Of a stretch of DNA of 64,000 bases, positions 40,651-54,347 are shown one piece after another. Each line of letters starts with the position of its first letter. Position 1 is the stretch's first letter. The notes under the pieces were generated by a model. The model worked only from the letters and a program-made list of their open reading frames with translations. It ran no database searches and was not told where the DNA came from. The position numbers and the translations under genes are program-made. This DNA is from WHSW01 sp963742205 (lineage in GTDB: Bacteria; Actinomycetota; Thermoleophilia; Solirubrobacterales; 70-9): positions 124,001 to 188,000 of the forward strand of contig CAVUKZ010000011.1 of assembly GCA_963742205.1 (NCBI GenBank), in the 5' to 3' direction.

Positions 40651-41760
40651 ATGAAGCTTTCCGTTCCTCGCGATTCTCTCTCCGGCGCGCTGCAGCTCGT
40701 CGGTCGTGCTGTCTCGACCCGCGGCACCCTGCCCTCGCTCGGAGGCATCCTGGTCATCGCCGCCGAGGGCGGCCTCACCCTCCGCGCCACCGACATGGAG
40801 CTGGCGCTCACCAGCACGCTCGACGACGCGACCGCCGAGCAGGAGGGCACCGTCCTGTTGCCGGGGCGCCTGTTCGCGGACGTCGTGCGGAGCCTGCCGC
40901 CGGGTGAGGTGCGGCTCGAGCTCCGCGCCGAACAGCGCGACGTCGAGATCGCCGGCGGCGGGGCGCGCTTTCACCTTCGCACGCTCCCGGCCGAGGACTT
41001 TCCACGACTGCCGGAGCTGGAGGGCGAGACCGTCCGGCTGCCAGGCGGTCCGCTGGCGGAGACGATCGATCTCGTCGCCCGGGCGGCCTCGCGCGACGAG
41101 GTGCGGCCGATCCTCACCGGCGTCCTGCTGCAGGCGGAGGGCGAGCGGTTGACGATGGTCGCCACCGACTCGTACCGGCTCAGCGTCAAGCACGCGACGC
41201 TCGAGTCGGCGATCACACAGCCGCTGGAGGCGAACGTGCCGGCCCGGGCGCTGCGCGAGCTCGCCCGGATCATCGGCGCCGAGGGCGCGGAGGAGGTCGA
41301 GATCGCGCTGCCGCGCAACCAGGCGGTCTTCCGGATCGCCGGGGTGGTGCTGTCGTCGCGCCTGATCGAGGGCCAGTTCCCGAGCTGGCGCCAGTTGATC
41401 CCGGAGGCGTTCGAGCACGACGTCCGCCTGCCCCGCGGCGAGTTCCTGGAGATCGCCCGCCGGATCAGCCAGCTGGCCCAGCGCAACGCGCCGCTGCGCC
41501 TGGCGTTCGCCGAGGGCGAGCTGACGGTCGCCGCGGAGACCCCTGACATCGGCGACGCGAGCGAGGGGCTGCCGGCGCCGTACTCGGGCGAGCCCCTGGA
41601 GATCGCCTTCAACCCGCAGTTCCTGATCGAGGGGATCGAGAGCGTCGGCACCGAACAGGTCGCGGTGCAGCTGAGCTCGCCGCTGCGACCCGGTCTGCTG
41701 CGCCCGGTCGACGGCGACGATTTCTCCTACCTCGTGATGCCGATCCGCCTCAACGTATGA
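40651..41760 (+). CDS. dnaN: DNA polymerase III beta subunit (sliding clamp)
   Basis: Processivity clamp. MKLSVPRDSLSGALQLVGRAV start, three repeated clamp domains, LPAEDFPRLPELEG at the end of domain I, TDSYRLSVKHATL in domain II and the C-terminal YLVMPIRL that lines the protein-binding pocket. 369 aa. It lies 103 nt after dnaA and 13 nt before recF. Confidence 0.96.
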   Translation: MKLSVPRDSLSGALQLVGRAVSTRGTLPSLGGILVIAAEGGLTLRATDMELALTSTLDDATAEQEGTVLLPGRLFADVVRSLPPGEVRLELRAEQRDVEIAGGGARFHLRTLPAEDFPRLPELEGETVRLPGGPLAETIDLVARAASRDEVRPILTGVLLQAEGERLTMVATDSYRLSVKHATLESAITQPLEANVPARALRELARIIGAEGAEEVEIALPRNQAVFRIAGVVLSSRLIEGQFPSWRQLIPEAFEHDVRLPRGEFLEIARRISQLAQRNAPLRLAFAEGELTVAAETPDIGDASEGLPAPYSGEPLEIAFNPQFLIEGIESVGTEQVAVQLSSPLRPGLLRPVDGDDFSYLVMPIRLNV

Positions 41761-41773
41761 CGGTGGCGGTCGG

Positions 41774-42881
41774 ATGCTGGTCGAGTCGGTAAGCGTCCTC
41801 GACTTCCGCAACCTGGCCGCGTGCGAGGTCCGGATCGGCCAGGGCCTGAACCTCGTCTGGGGTGAGAACGGCGCCGGGAAGACGAACCTGCTCGAGTCGA
41901 TCTACGCCGCCCTCGCCGGTCGCTCGTGCCGGACGCGCGACGACCGCGAGGCGATCGCGTTCGGTCAGTCGCTGGCCCGCAGCGAGGTCGTGGTGGCCGA
42001 CGGCGATCAACGCCGCCGCTTTCTGTGGTCGGTGAGCCGGTCGGAGGGCCGCCGCCACCTGGTCGACGGCTCGCCCGCGGGCACCGAGGCGGCCGCGCTG
42101 CGCCCGGCCCTGGCCGTCTTCATGCCCGACCGCCTGGCGCTGGTCAAGGGCCCGCCCGCGGGCCGGCGCTCGCACCTGGACGGGTTCTGCGCCGCGCTGT
42201 GGCCGACCCGTGGCGAGGCCAGGCGCCGCTACTCGCGGGCCCTCGCGCAGCGCAACTCGCTGCTCGGTCGCATCCGCGCGGGCGTGGCGGGCCCGGAGAG
42301 CCTCGACGCGTGGGACCTGGAGCTGGCGACGGCCGGGACCGAGCTGGCGGCGATCCGCGCCGGTGCGGTCGAGCGCCTCGCGTCCGGGTTCGCCGAGGCG
42401 ACGGCGGCCCTGGGGCTCGGCCGCGGCCACGCTTCGCTATCGCCCGCGCAGCGAGGCCACGCACCCGGCCGAGCTCGCCGCCGAGCTCGCCGAGCGCCGC
42501 GAGGGCGACATCGCGCGCGGCTACACGGGTTGGGGACCGCACCACGACGAGCTCGCGATCGAGGCCGACGGCCGCGCCCTGCGCAGGTACGGCTCGCAGG
42601 GCCAGCAGCGCACGGCCCTGCTGGGGCTGCTGTTCGCGGAGCGCTCGGTGCTGCTCGACGACGGCCGGCCGGCGCCGCTGATGCTGCTCGACGACGTCAG
42701 CTCAGAGCTCGATGCCGGCCACCGGCGACTGCTGGTCGAGCACCTCGCCGAGGGCGGCGGCCAGGCGCTCGTGACGGCGACCGAGCCCGACCACCTGCCG
42801 GCGATCGGCGATCGGCATGAGATCGCGATCCGGGACGGGCGGCCGCTGGGCCCGGCCAGCGCCGGCGAGCGGGCCGCGTGA
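41774..42881 (+). CDS. recF: DNA replication and repair protein RecF (frameshifted)
   Basis: SMC-like ATPase that loads RecA at gaps. N-terminal half: LDFRNLAACEVRIGQGLNLV, Walker A GENGAGKTNLLESI, VFMPDRLALVKGPPAGRRSHLD. It breaks after GLGRGH near 42428. The second half continues one frame over: TLRYRPRSEATHPAELAAEL, GPHHDELAIEADGRALRRY, GSQGQQRTALLGLLFAE, PLMLLDDVSSELDAGHR. Removing one C of the CC at 42427-42428 restores a full-length protein. End overlaps dciA (GTGA). Confidence 0.9.
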
Positions 42882-43201
42882 CCCGCCAGGCCAAGCCTCG
42901 CCGCCTCGGTGAGTCGGTGCGCGCGCTGCGCGCGGACGCGCAGCCGGCCACCCTGCTGGCCGCGGTCCAGGGCTGCTGGCGAGCGGCGCTCGGGGAGCGG
43001 ATCGCCGCCGAGGCGCGTCCCGTCCGCGAGCGCGACGGCGTGATCACGGTCGAGTGCCGCGCGGCGACCTGGGCGCAGGAGCTCGATCTGATGCAGGACG
43101 AGCTGCTCGAACGGCTCAACGCGGCGCTCGACGAGCCCCGCGTGGCCGGTCTGCGCCTGGTCGTGGGAGATTTCACGGCCCCGACACACAATAGTCCGTG
43201 A
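42878..43201 (+). CDS. dciA: DUF721 protein, DciA-type helicase-associated factor
   Basis: DciA supports loading of the replicative helicase in bacteria without DnaC. The family core is LLAAVQGCWRAALGERIAAEARPV, then GVITVECRAATWAQELDLMQDELLERLN. 107 aa. GTG 42878 overlaps the recF stop. Position between recF and gyrB is the standard actinobacterial arrangement. Confidence 0.88.
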   Translation: MTRQAKPRRLGESVRALRADAQPATLLAAVQGCWRAALGERIAAEARPVRERDGVITVECRAATWAQELDLMQDELLERLNAALDEPRVAGLRLVVGDFTAPTHNSP

Positions 43202-43360
43202 TTTGCAGGTATTTTATCCCAGAGCGGGATGCTTTCCGGGGGGCGCTCCTGGTATCCTTATGGAGACTTGTACGTCGGCCCCGCACCGCCGGACTCGGCC
43301 CTCTCGTTGGGCTCTGGCGGTCGGGGTTTCTCGTGACAGCGAACGAAGGGCCTAACTCGA

Positions 43361-45808
<2,448 letters not shown>

Positions 45809-45812
45809 TCTG

Positions 45813-45851
45813 TTAGTTGTTAGTCGAACTGTCACCGTTACTAACAACTAA
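45813..45851. repeat. Inverted repeat between gyrB and gyrA
   Basis: Perfect 12-bp arms TTAGTTGTTAGT (45813-45824) and ACTAACAACTAA (45840-45851) around a 15-nt loop, in strikingly AT-rich sequence. The arms are built of 7-bp-spaced units (TTAGTTG, TTAGTCG; CTAACAA, CTAATTC). No T-run follows, so it is not a standard terminator. Confidence 0.85.
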
Positions 45852-45874
45852 TTCTAACTAGCGGCAGCGTTTTT

Positions 45875-48409
<2,535 letters not shown>

Positions 48410-48480
48410 GCGCCCGCTCCGGCCGCAGCCCTTGCGGGGCGGCGAGCACGGGCTTGTCGGCCGATCGTCCGCGACGCCGG

Positions 48481-49488
48481 CTAGGCCGGGTGCGGCTCGA
48501 GCGTGACGCCGGAGCCGAGGCAGGGCTCGCGGGCGACCGCGGGCTCCGGCTCGCGGGCCAGGCGCCGGCGCAGCTGCGCGAACGCCGCGAGCCCGAGTAG
48601 CGCCGGGACGCCGAGCTGGAAGACGCGGTAGGCGATCACCGCAGCGGTCGCGATCGCGACCGGGGTGCCGAGCAGGCCGAACGCCAGGATCAGGCCGCCG
48701 TCCGTGCCGCCGACGCCGCCGGGCAGCGGGACGAGCCCGCCGAGCTGGCCGACCGCGTAGGCGAGCACGAAGGCGCCGAACGCCGGCGCGCCGCCGCCGA
48801 GCGCGGCGAAGGCGAGCGCCAGCGCCGCGACGTCGAGGCCCATGTAGGCGACGGCGCCGAGCGTCACCGAGGGGCGCCCGGAGCCGAGCAGCGAGATGGC
48901 GTCGCGGATGCCGCCCGCCAGGTGGCCTCGCCCCGCCGCGATCGCGTCGCGGATCCGTCCGCCGCGCCCGCCCTTTCGGTAGCCGCCCTCGAGCATCCGG
49001 GGCAGCAGCACGATCGCGGTCAGCACGGCGGCCGCTCCCACGGCGGGGATCAGGGCAACGCCCAGCGCCGCCTCACCCGGCAGCACGCCGAGGGCGAGGC
49101 CGACCCCGGCGATGATCACGGCGAAGAAGTTGATCGAGCTGGTGACGATGAAGAAGGCGACCGTGCGGCGGCCGATCCGCTCCGCCGGCATCCCGATCCG
49201 CCGCAGCGCCCAGGCCCCGAGCGCCAATCCCCCGGCCCCACCGGTCGGGAGGAGCACGTTGGCGGCCTGCTCGGACATGCCGACCTCGTAGGAGAAGCGC
49301 CAGCCGAGGCGGCGCGAGAAGGTGCCGCGGAAGGCCGCGACGAAGGCGAGGCAGGAGCCGACCTCAACCACGGCGATCGCGACGATCAGGGGCAGGTTGG
49401 CGCCGGCCAGGCGGTCGCGGACGTCGCCGAGGCCGGGGAGGGTGACCACGGCGCCGACGATCAGGGCGGCGAAGACGACGATCTCCAC
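48481..49488 (-). CDS. UPF0104 / lysylphosphatidylglycerol-synthase-like membrane protein
   Basis: Eight or so membrane helices of the flippase-like family. Blocks: ANVLLPTGGAGGLALGAWAL, VTSSINFFAVIIAGVGLALG and AYAVGQLGGLVPLPGGVGGTDG, the last being the family hallmark. A catalytic lysyl-transferase domain is absent. GTG 49488 is the in-frame start, but a basic lead (GRRRLVEI) lies just upstream in frame. A GTG at 49588 with a good polar N-terminus is one base out of frame, so the true start may be there. Converges on gyrA. Confidence 0.82.
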   Translation of the reverse strand: MEIVVFAALIVGAVVTLPGLGDVRDRLAGANLPLIVAIAVVEVGSCLAFVAAFRGTFSRRLGWRFSYEVGMSEQAANVLLPTGGAGGLALGAWALRRIGMPAERIGRRTVAFFIVTSSINFFAVIIAGVGLALGVLPGEAALGVALIPAVGAAAVLTAIVLLPRMLEGGYRKGGRGGRIRDAIAAGRGHLAGGIRDAISLLGSGRPSVTLGAVAYMGLDVAALALAFAALGGGAPAFGAFVLAYAVGQLGGLVPLPGGVGGTDGGLILAFGLLGTPVAIATAAVIAYRVFQLGVPALLGLAAFAQLRRRLAREPEPAVAREPCLGSGVTLEPHPA

Positions 49489-49689
49489 CAGCCTGCGGCG
49501 TCCTTGCCTGCGGGCCGTCGGATTCCATCCCGGCGTTGACTACGTCGACAGCGTCCTGCTGGTTCACATCTGCAGCTTCGGTGATCACGGCGCTCCATTA
49601 CGTGAGACCGATCACGCGGCCCGAAATCATCGGCGCGATTTAAGCGTTGCCGAGCACGACCTCCGGATCTGCTTCAATCGGATTACCAG

Positions 49690-49701
49690 AGAAAGGAGGT
49701 G
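49690..49701 (+). promoter_or_regulatory. Extended Shine-Dalgarno sequence
   Basis: AGAAAGGAGGTG equals the full complement of the usual 16S rRNA 3' end; the next GTCC extends it with one G-U pair. No other ribosome site in this window comes close. It stands 10 nt (from GGAGG) before TTG 49710. Confidence 0.65.
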
Positions 49702-49709
49702 GTCCGAAC

Positions 49710-49754
49710 TTGAGTGACAGTAGTTTCGGGACGCTGGAGGTGCGGGGCCGCTAG
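49710..49754 (+). CDS. Putative 14-codon leader-type ORF
   Basis: TTG 49710 to TAG 49754, encoding SDSSFGTLEVRGR after the start. It is supported only by the exceptional ribosome-binding sequence. The same frame continues for about 60 codons after the TAG with coding-like content (TVDPDEQRASRLAESN). Either this is a leader peptide, a stop read-through case, or a sequence error in a longer gene. Function unknown. Confidence 0.35.
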   Translation: MSDSSFGTLEVRGR

Positions 49755-49910
49755 TCGGCCGCTTCGTTCGGTTCGCGGGCGACCGTTGATCCGGACGAGC
49801 AGCGTGCGAGCCGCCTGGCGGAATCCAACCCCAGGCACCGGCGGGTTCCGGAGGCCGGAATAAGTCCCACCCGGCCACGAATTCGCGATCCGCCCAGAAT
49901 CGCACCTTGG

Positions 49911-49936
49911 AAGGGCCGCCCCTCGGGGCGGCCCTT
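49911..49936. terminator. Strong bidirectional hairpin terminator
   Basis: Perfect 12-bp inverted repeat AAGGGCCGCCCC / GGGGCGGCCCTT with a 2-nt centre. Outer A-T pairs give a short A tract on one side and T tract on the other. It lies just past the HNH gene stop and after the 49.7-kb leader, so it can end transcription from both strands. Confidence 0.7.
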
Positions 49937-49942
49937 CGCTAT

Positions 49943-50575
49943 CTAGGCCGCGATCAGGTACGGCTCCCAGGCCACGGGGACCCGGGGCGCCGCGATCCGG
50001 ATGAACACCGTCGGGCCCGGAGGCCGGGGCCGATTCGCCGGATGCATCCGGGCCTCGCGGGGCATCTGGTTGCCCTTCTTGCGGTTGCAGGGCGCGCAGG
50101 AGGCGACGATGTTCTCCCACACGGACTGCCCGCCCCGGCTGCGCGGAATCACGTGGTCGACGGTCAGCCCCGACGCCTCGCGGCCGCAGTACTGGCAGGT
50201 GTAGGAGTCGCGGGCGAGGACGGCCTTGCGGGTGATCTTGCGGCGGTGGACGTCGCGCGGGATGCGTACGTAGCGCACCAGCCTGATGACGCAGGGCCGG
50301 TCGAACTCGAGCAACTCGGAGTGCAGCGCGCCCTCGCCCTTCTCGAGCAACTCGGCGCGCGACTTGAGCACCAGCACCGTCGCCCGCCGCACGGTGCAGA
50401 CGTTGATCGGCTCGTAGCTCGCGTTCAACACCAGGACGCGGCCGGCGGTCGCCCGGGCGTGGGTGCTCGAGTTGCCGCTCAGCGAGTGCGCTGCCTGCGC
50501 CCGCAGCGTCATCTCCGCCGCGCCCGCCCCCCGCCGGGGGCGGCGCCCTACCTCGGGGTCAGCGAGGTCCTCCAT
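49943..50575 (-). CDS. HNH endonuclease family protein
   Basis: A 210-residue actinobacterial HNH protein. N-terminal strand region RVLVLNASYEPINVCTVRRATVLVLKSRAELL, then the nuclease core: zinc-type CQYCG, TVDHVIPRSRGGQSVWENIVASC and CNRKKGN. Such stand-alone proteins are common in actinobacteria and their target is unclear; no methylase partner is nearby. ATG 50575 is taken; ATG 50512 (MTLRAQ) is an alternative. Confidence 0.86.
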   Translation of the reverse strand: MEDLADPEVGRRPRRGAGAAEMTLRAQAAHSLSGNSSTHARATAGRVLVLNASYEPINVCTVRRATVLVLKSRAELLEKGEGALHSELLEFDRPCVIRLVRYVRIPRDVHRRKITRKAVLARDSYTCQYCGREASGLTVDHVIPRSRGGQSVWENIVASCAPCNRKKGNQMPREARMHPANRPRPPGPTVFIRIAAPRVPVAWEPYLIAA

Positions 50576-50606
50576 GACGGCCGATTGTAGACCGGTCGAT
50601 CGGCCG

Positions 50607-51464
50607 TTAAGCCGCGCCGGGGATCCCGCTCGACGCGAGCGGATAGCTGCCGAGCACGCGAACGCTCTCCGCCTTGCCCCGCAGCGCGTCGATCGCATCG
50701 GCGACCGCCGCCTCGGCCAGGGCCCCCTCGAGGTCGCAGAAGAACATGTAGCGGCCGAGGCCCCGCCGCAGCGGCCGCGACTCGATCCGGGTCAGGTTGA
50801 CGTCGCGGCTGGAGAACTCGGTCAGCGCGTCCACGAGCGCGCCGGGGTGGTCGGCACCCAGTTCGGCGAACGTGAACGTCGTCTTCCACGGCCCCTCGCC
50901 GCCGGGCTCGGTGCCGGCCGGGGCGAGCCAGACGAAGCGCGTGACGTTGTCGGCCTCGTCCTCGACCCCGGACCGCAGGATCACGCACTCATAGAGCGGG
51001 GCAGCGGAGGCGGCGCCGAGCGCGGCCCACGGCGCATCGGACGCGGCCACCTCCCGCACGGCCTCGGCGGTGCTCGACGAGGAGCGAACCTTCGCGCCGG
51101 GAAGCTCGGAGCGGATGAAGCGCGAGCACTGTGCGCTCGCCTGCGGGTGCGAGATCACCACCTCGATCCGGTCGAGCTCGAGCGGCTCGCGCGCGATCAG
51201 GTGGCTCGAGATCGGCTGGTCGTGCTCGCCGACGATCGCCACCGCGGGCGCGTCGAAGGCGAGCGCGTCGAGCGTCGCGCGCACCGAGCCCTCGATCGAG
51301 TTCTCAAACGGCACCAGCGCGCGCTCGGCGGCGCCGTTGCCCACCGCGGCCACGGCGTCGTAGATCGTCGCCGAGGGCACGGGTTCGAGCTCGGCACCGT
51401 CCGCGGCCGCACGCAGGGCGTCCTCGCTGAAGGTGCCGGCCGGGCCGAGGTAGGCGACGCGCAT
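50607..51464 (-). CDS. pheA: Prephenate dehydratase
   Basis: Converts prephenate to phenylpyruvate for phenylalanine synthesis. MRVAYLGPAGTFSEDALRAA start, VPFENSIEGSVRATLDAL, and the late catalytic region DNVTRFVWLAP. The C-terminal ACT regulatory domain (FAELGADHPGALVDALTEF, then NLTRIESRPLRRGLGRYMFF) should bind phenylalanine. 285 aa. ATG 51464 (MRVAYLG) fits the family. Confidence 0.95.
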   Translation of the reverse strand: MRVAYLGPAGTFSEDALRAAADGAELEPVPSATIYDAVAAVGNGAAERALVPFENSIEGSVRATLDALAFDAPAVAIVGEHDQPISSHLIAREPLELDRIEVVISHPQASAQCSRFIRSELPGAKVRSSSSTAEAVREVAASDAPWAALGAASAAPLYECVILRSGVEDEADNVTRFVWLAPAGTEPGGEGPWKTTFTFAELGADHPGALVDALTEFSSRDVNLTRIESRPLRRGLGRYMFFCDLEGALAEAAVADAIDALRGKAESVRVLGSYPLASSGIPGAA

Positions 51465-51507
51465 GGCGGCGAAGCTTAGGCGCGCCCCGACGCCGGGCCG
51501 CACCGCG

Positions 51508-52575
51508 CTACTGGAAGGTCACCGTGTAGGTGGCGGCGTTGTTGTCCGAGACGGCCTCGCCGGGGACCGGCAGGACCTCGATCTGCAGGGTCAGCGGCAC
51601 GTCGGTGTCGGGCGTGTCCTGAAGGCCGAGGGTGATCGTCTCGATTCCCTGGGCGTCGAGCTTGGCGATCGACCCCTCGCCCTGGAGCGGCACCGCGCCA
51701 CCCGAGAAGCTGTAGCTGACGGCGACGTCGCTCTCCTCGGTGTCCCCCTGGTTTTGGACCTCGACCTCGACGTCGGGTGGGTCGCTGCCCAGGGTGACCG
51801 GGTTGTCGGCGTCGGCCGTGAGCGTCGTCTTGCCGATCTTGGTCGACAGCAACGCCAGGCCGTGCACGCCCTGCGTCGCGCCCGCGTCGCCCGCGAAGCT
51901 GCTCAGGATCGTCGTCAGCTGCAGGTGGTCGAGCCAGCGGTCGACGGGCTCTGGGAGGAAGACGCTGTCGGGGACCTTGCCGCTGACCTGCTGGTCGGCG
52001 AGCACCGACTCGATCGCGGCCTTCGCCCGCGCGTACAGCACGTCACTGGCGAGGAAGGCGCGCATGTCCCCGGCGATCGCGTCGATCGCCTCGCTGCGCC
52101 CGTCGTTGCCGAGCGCGGTCGGGATCTCGTCCGCGATCGACGCGAGCGCGTCGCGGCGGAGCTCGAAGGCCTCGGTGACCTCGGTCTGTGGGTTGCTGAC
52201 CTCGTCCGGCGTGTCCAGCGCCTCGACCCGCTTCAGCAGGCCCTCGGCGCTGCCGCGGTCGGCGGCGATCTGGGCCTCGAGGCTGAGCTCGTCGGTGCCC
52301 TTCGGCGGATCCTCGAGGCGCGCGAAGAACTCGCTCGAGAGCTGATTGGACTGGGTGGCGATCGAGCTCAGGTCCGAGACGTAGTTCTCAAACCCGCGCT
52401 CCTTGCGGGCGTTGAGGCAGCCCCTCACCGCGAGCAGGAGCAGGATGATGATGAGCACGCCGACACCGAGCGCGATCACGCGGCGCATCATGAGCTGGCG
52501 CTGGCGCTCGCCCCCCCGGCCGTCGCCGGGCCCGGAATCCGCCGGTTGTAGTTCGTCCTCGTCGAGGAAAGCCAA
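51508..52575 (-). CDS. Membrane-anchored extracytoplasmic protein, 355 aa
   Basis: One transmembrane helix at about residues 30-50 (RRVIALGVGVLIIILLLLAV), then a helical region (about 60-210) and a beta-sandwich C-terminus (PPDVEVEVQNQGDTEESDVAV, then later IEVLPVPGEAVSDNNAATY) resembling CARDB/FN3-type modules. A role in binding or sensing is possible; I cannot name the family. TTG 52575. It is divergent from the kinase gene. Confidence 0.6.
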   Translation of the reverse strand: MAFLDEDELQPADSGPGDGRGGERQRQLMMRRVIALGVGVLIIILLLLAVRGCLNARKERGFENYVSDLSSIATQSNQLSSEFFARLEDPPKGTDELSLEAQIAADRGSAEGLLKRVEALDTPDEVSNPQTEVTEAFELRRDALASIADEIPTALGNDGRSEAIDAIAGDMRAFLASDVLYARAKAAIESVLADQQVSGKVPDSVFLPEPVDRWLDHLQLTTILSSFAGDAGATQGVHGLALLSTKIGKTTLTADADNPVTLGSDPPDVEVEVQNQGDTEESDVAVSYSFSGGAVPLQGEGSIAKLDAQGIETITLGLQDTPDTDVPLTLQIEVLPVPGEAVSDNNAATYTVTFQ

Positions 52576-52688
52576 ATGAGCCCCGGGGTCGCTTTCGGCG
52601 GGCAGAGTATGAACCCTGCCGCGGAGGTAGCCCCACGTCTGCCGCCGCGGAGCAGGAGAGCGCGAACGCCCGGCGAACGGAGAAGGTC

Positions 52689-54239
52689 GTGGCGGACGAG
52701 CTGGTCATGGGCCGCTTCCGGGTGATCGAGCGAATCGGCTCCGGGGGCATGGGAACGGTCTACCGGGCGTTCGACGAGCGGCTGCAACGGCAGGTGGCGC
52801 TGAAGGAGGTCCACGCCCTCGATCGCGACCGGGTGCTGCGCGAGGCACAGGCCGCGGCTCGCCTCAACCATCCGGCGATCGTGACCCTCTACGAGCTCGG
52901 CGAGCGCGACGGTCGGGCCGTCCTCGTCTCCGAGCTGGTCCCGGGGGCCACGCTGGCCACCCTCGGCACCGAGGGTCGGCTCTGCGATCGCGACGTGGCG
53001 GAGATCGCGGCCGACCTCTGCGAGGGCCTCGCGCACGCCCACGAGCGCGGGGTGGTCCATCGCGACGTCAAGCCGCAGAACGTGATCGTCCGCGAGGAGT
53101 TCGAGGCGGGCCGGCGGGCGAAGCTGCTCGACTTCGGGATCGCGCGGATCGCGCACGAGCGCACGCTGACCGCCACCGGCGAGGTTGTGGGCACGCTGGC
53201 CTACATGTCCCCGGAACAGGCCGAGGGGGAGCTGGTGGGGCCGGAGACGGACGTCTACTCGCTCGGGCTGACCGCCTATGAGTGCTGGGCCGGCGTCAAC
53301 CCCGTCGCCGCCCGCACGCCCGCCGAGACGGCGCGCCGGATCGGCGCCGGCGTGCCGCCCCTGCGCGTGCACCGCCCCGACCTGCCCGAGGGACTGGCGG
53401 ACACGATCGACGCCTGCCTGGAGCCGGAACCCGAGCTGCGCCCGTCCCCGGTCGAGCTCCGGGAGTGCCTCGAGGCGGAGATGGAGGAGCTCGACGCGCT
53501 GGTCCCGCTTCGCTACCCGTCCGACGACGAGCAGGAGGTCGACCATGGCCGCGCCCGCCCGGCGGCGGCCAAGCTCGCCGCCCTCGTGGGCTTCGCGCTC
53601 GGGCTGATCGCCCTCGCAGGGCCGCTCGGGCGACCCGGCCTGGCGCTGGTCATCGCCCTGCTGAGCATCCCGACCCTGGCGCTCGGCGCAACCACCGCGT
53701 CGCTCGCTCCGCTCGCGGCGGCGCCGTTGGCCGCGCTCGGGCTCGGTGGCGCGGGGGCGGCGCTGGGCGCGGCGGGGCCGAGCGTGACCGGGCGCGCGAT
53801 TCTGGGCGCCGGTGCGTGGTTTTGGCTGCTCGCGGCCTCGATCGGACTCGGCGCCGGCCCCGACCTCGGCATCGCCTCGCAGGCGACGGCGGGCTGGGCC
53901 TCCGACACCTCCACCGCGGCCGCCGACGTGCTCGCGCCGCTGGTGTCGGTCGATTCGCTCCTCGCCGCGCTGATCTTCGCTGTGGCCGGAGTGGTGCTCG
54001 GTTGGGTGCTCGAGGCACGGCATATATCGCTCGCGCTGCTCGGCGCGATGCTCTGGGCCGCGGGGGCCGTGGCCGCGCTCGGAGTGGTGGGCAACGGGGC
54101 CCTTGGCCATGCGCCGCTCGCTGTGGTCGCCGCCGGCGCGGCCGCGGTCGCGATCGAGTTCGCGGCCCGCTCGCGGGCGGGGCTGCCCGGCGGGCGGCTG
54201 CGGGGCGCCGCCAGCCCGTTGTTCGCCTCCGGCAGGTGA
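52689..54239 (+). CDS. Ser/Thr protein kinase with multi-helix membrane domain
   Basis: PknB-type kinase domain (about residues 8-265): GSGGMGTVYRAFD P-loop, VALKEV lysine, VVHRDVKPQNVIV catalytic loop, DFGIARI and MSPEQAEGE. Instead of a sensor ectodomain it carries about six or seven short hydrophobic helices (about 295-500), rich in Ala/Gly/Leu. That suggests sensing within the membrane. GTG 52689. It is about 110 nt upstream of fhaA, so it may belong to the same cluster. Confidence 0.88.
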   Translation: MADELVMGRFRVIERIGSGGMGTVYRAFDERLQRQVALKEVHALDRDRVLREAQAAARLNHPAIVTLYELGERDGRAVLVSELVPGATLATLGTEGRLCDRDVAEIAADLCEGLAHAHERGVVHRDVKPQNVIVREEFEAGRRAKLLDFGIARIAHERTLTATGEVVGTLAYMSPEQAEGELVGPETDVYSLGLTAYECWAGVNPVAARTPAETARRIGAGVPPLRVHRPDLPEGLADTIDACLEPEPELRPSPVELRECLEAEMEELDALVPLRYPSDDEQEVDHGRARPAAAKLAALVGFALGLIALAGPLGRPGLALVIALLSIPTLALGATTASLAPLAAAPLAALGLGGAGAALGAAGPSVTGRAILGAGAWFWLLAASIGLGAGPDLGIASQATAGWASDTSTAAADVLAPLVSVDSLLAALIFAVAGVVLGWVLEARHISLALLGAMLWAAGAVAALGVVGNGALGHAPLAVVAAGAAAVAIEFAARSRAGLPGGRLRGAASPLFASGR

Positions 54240-54347
54240 CCTGGCGCCCGGGCGGCGCGCGGATCGCTAACGGGCACCCGGTCTCTAGGATTTCGCATCA
54301 CCAAAGGCGGGTACCCGCCCTTCCCGCGTGCCCGAAGAAGGTCTGCC

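Larger units (their letters stand above)
49589..49942. other. Intergenic region with ultra-strong Shine-Dalgarno and strong hairpin
   Basis: No ordinary gene. It holds a 12-nt Shine-Dalgarno match at 49690, a 14-codon open frame at 49710-49754, the same frame running open again from 49755 to a TAG near 49944, and a strong GC hairpin at 49911-49936. Confidence 0.5.

Noticed and set aside
43202..43360. Promoter hexamers upstream of gyrB
   Set aside because: TATCCT near 43252 has no convincing -35 at the right distance, so no promoter is called.
49943..50575. HNH protein as a restriction enzyme
   Set aside because: No methyltransferase or specificity gene is nearby, and stand-alone HNH proteins of this type are common in actinobacteria.
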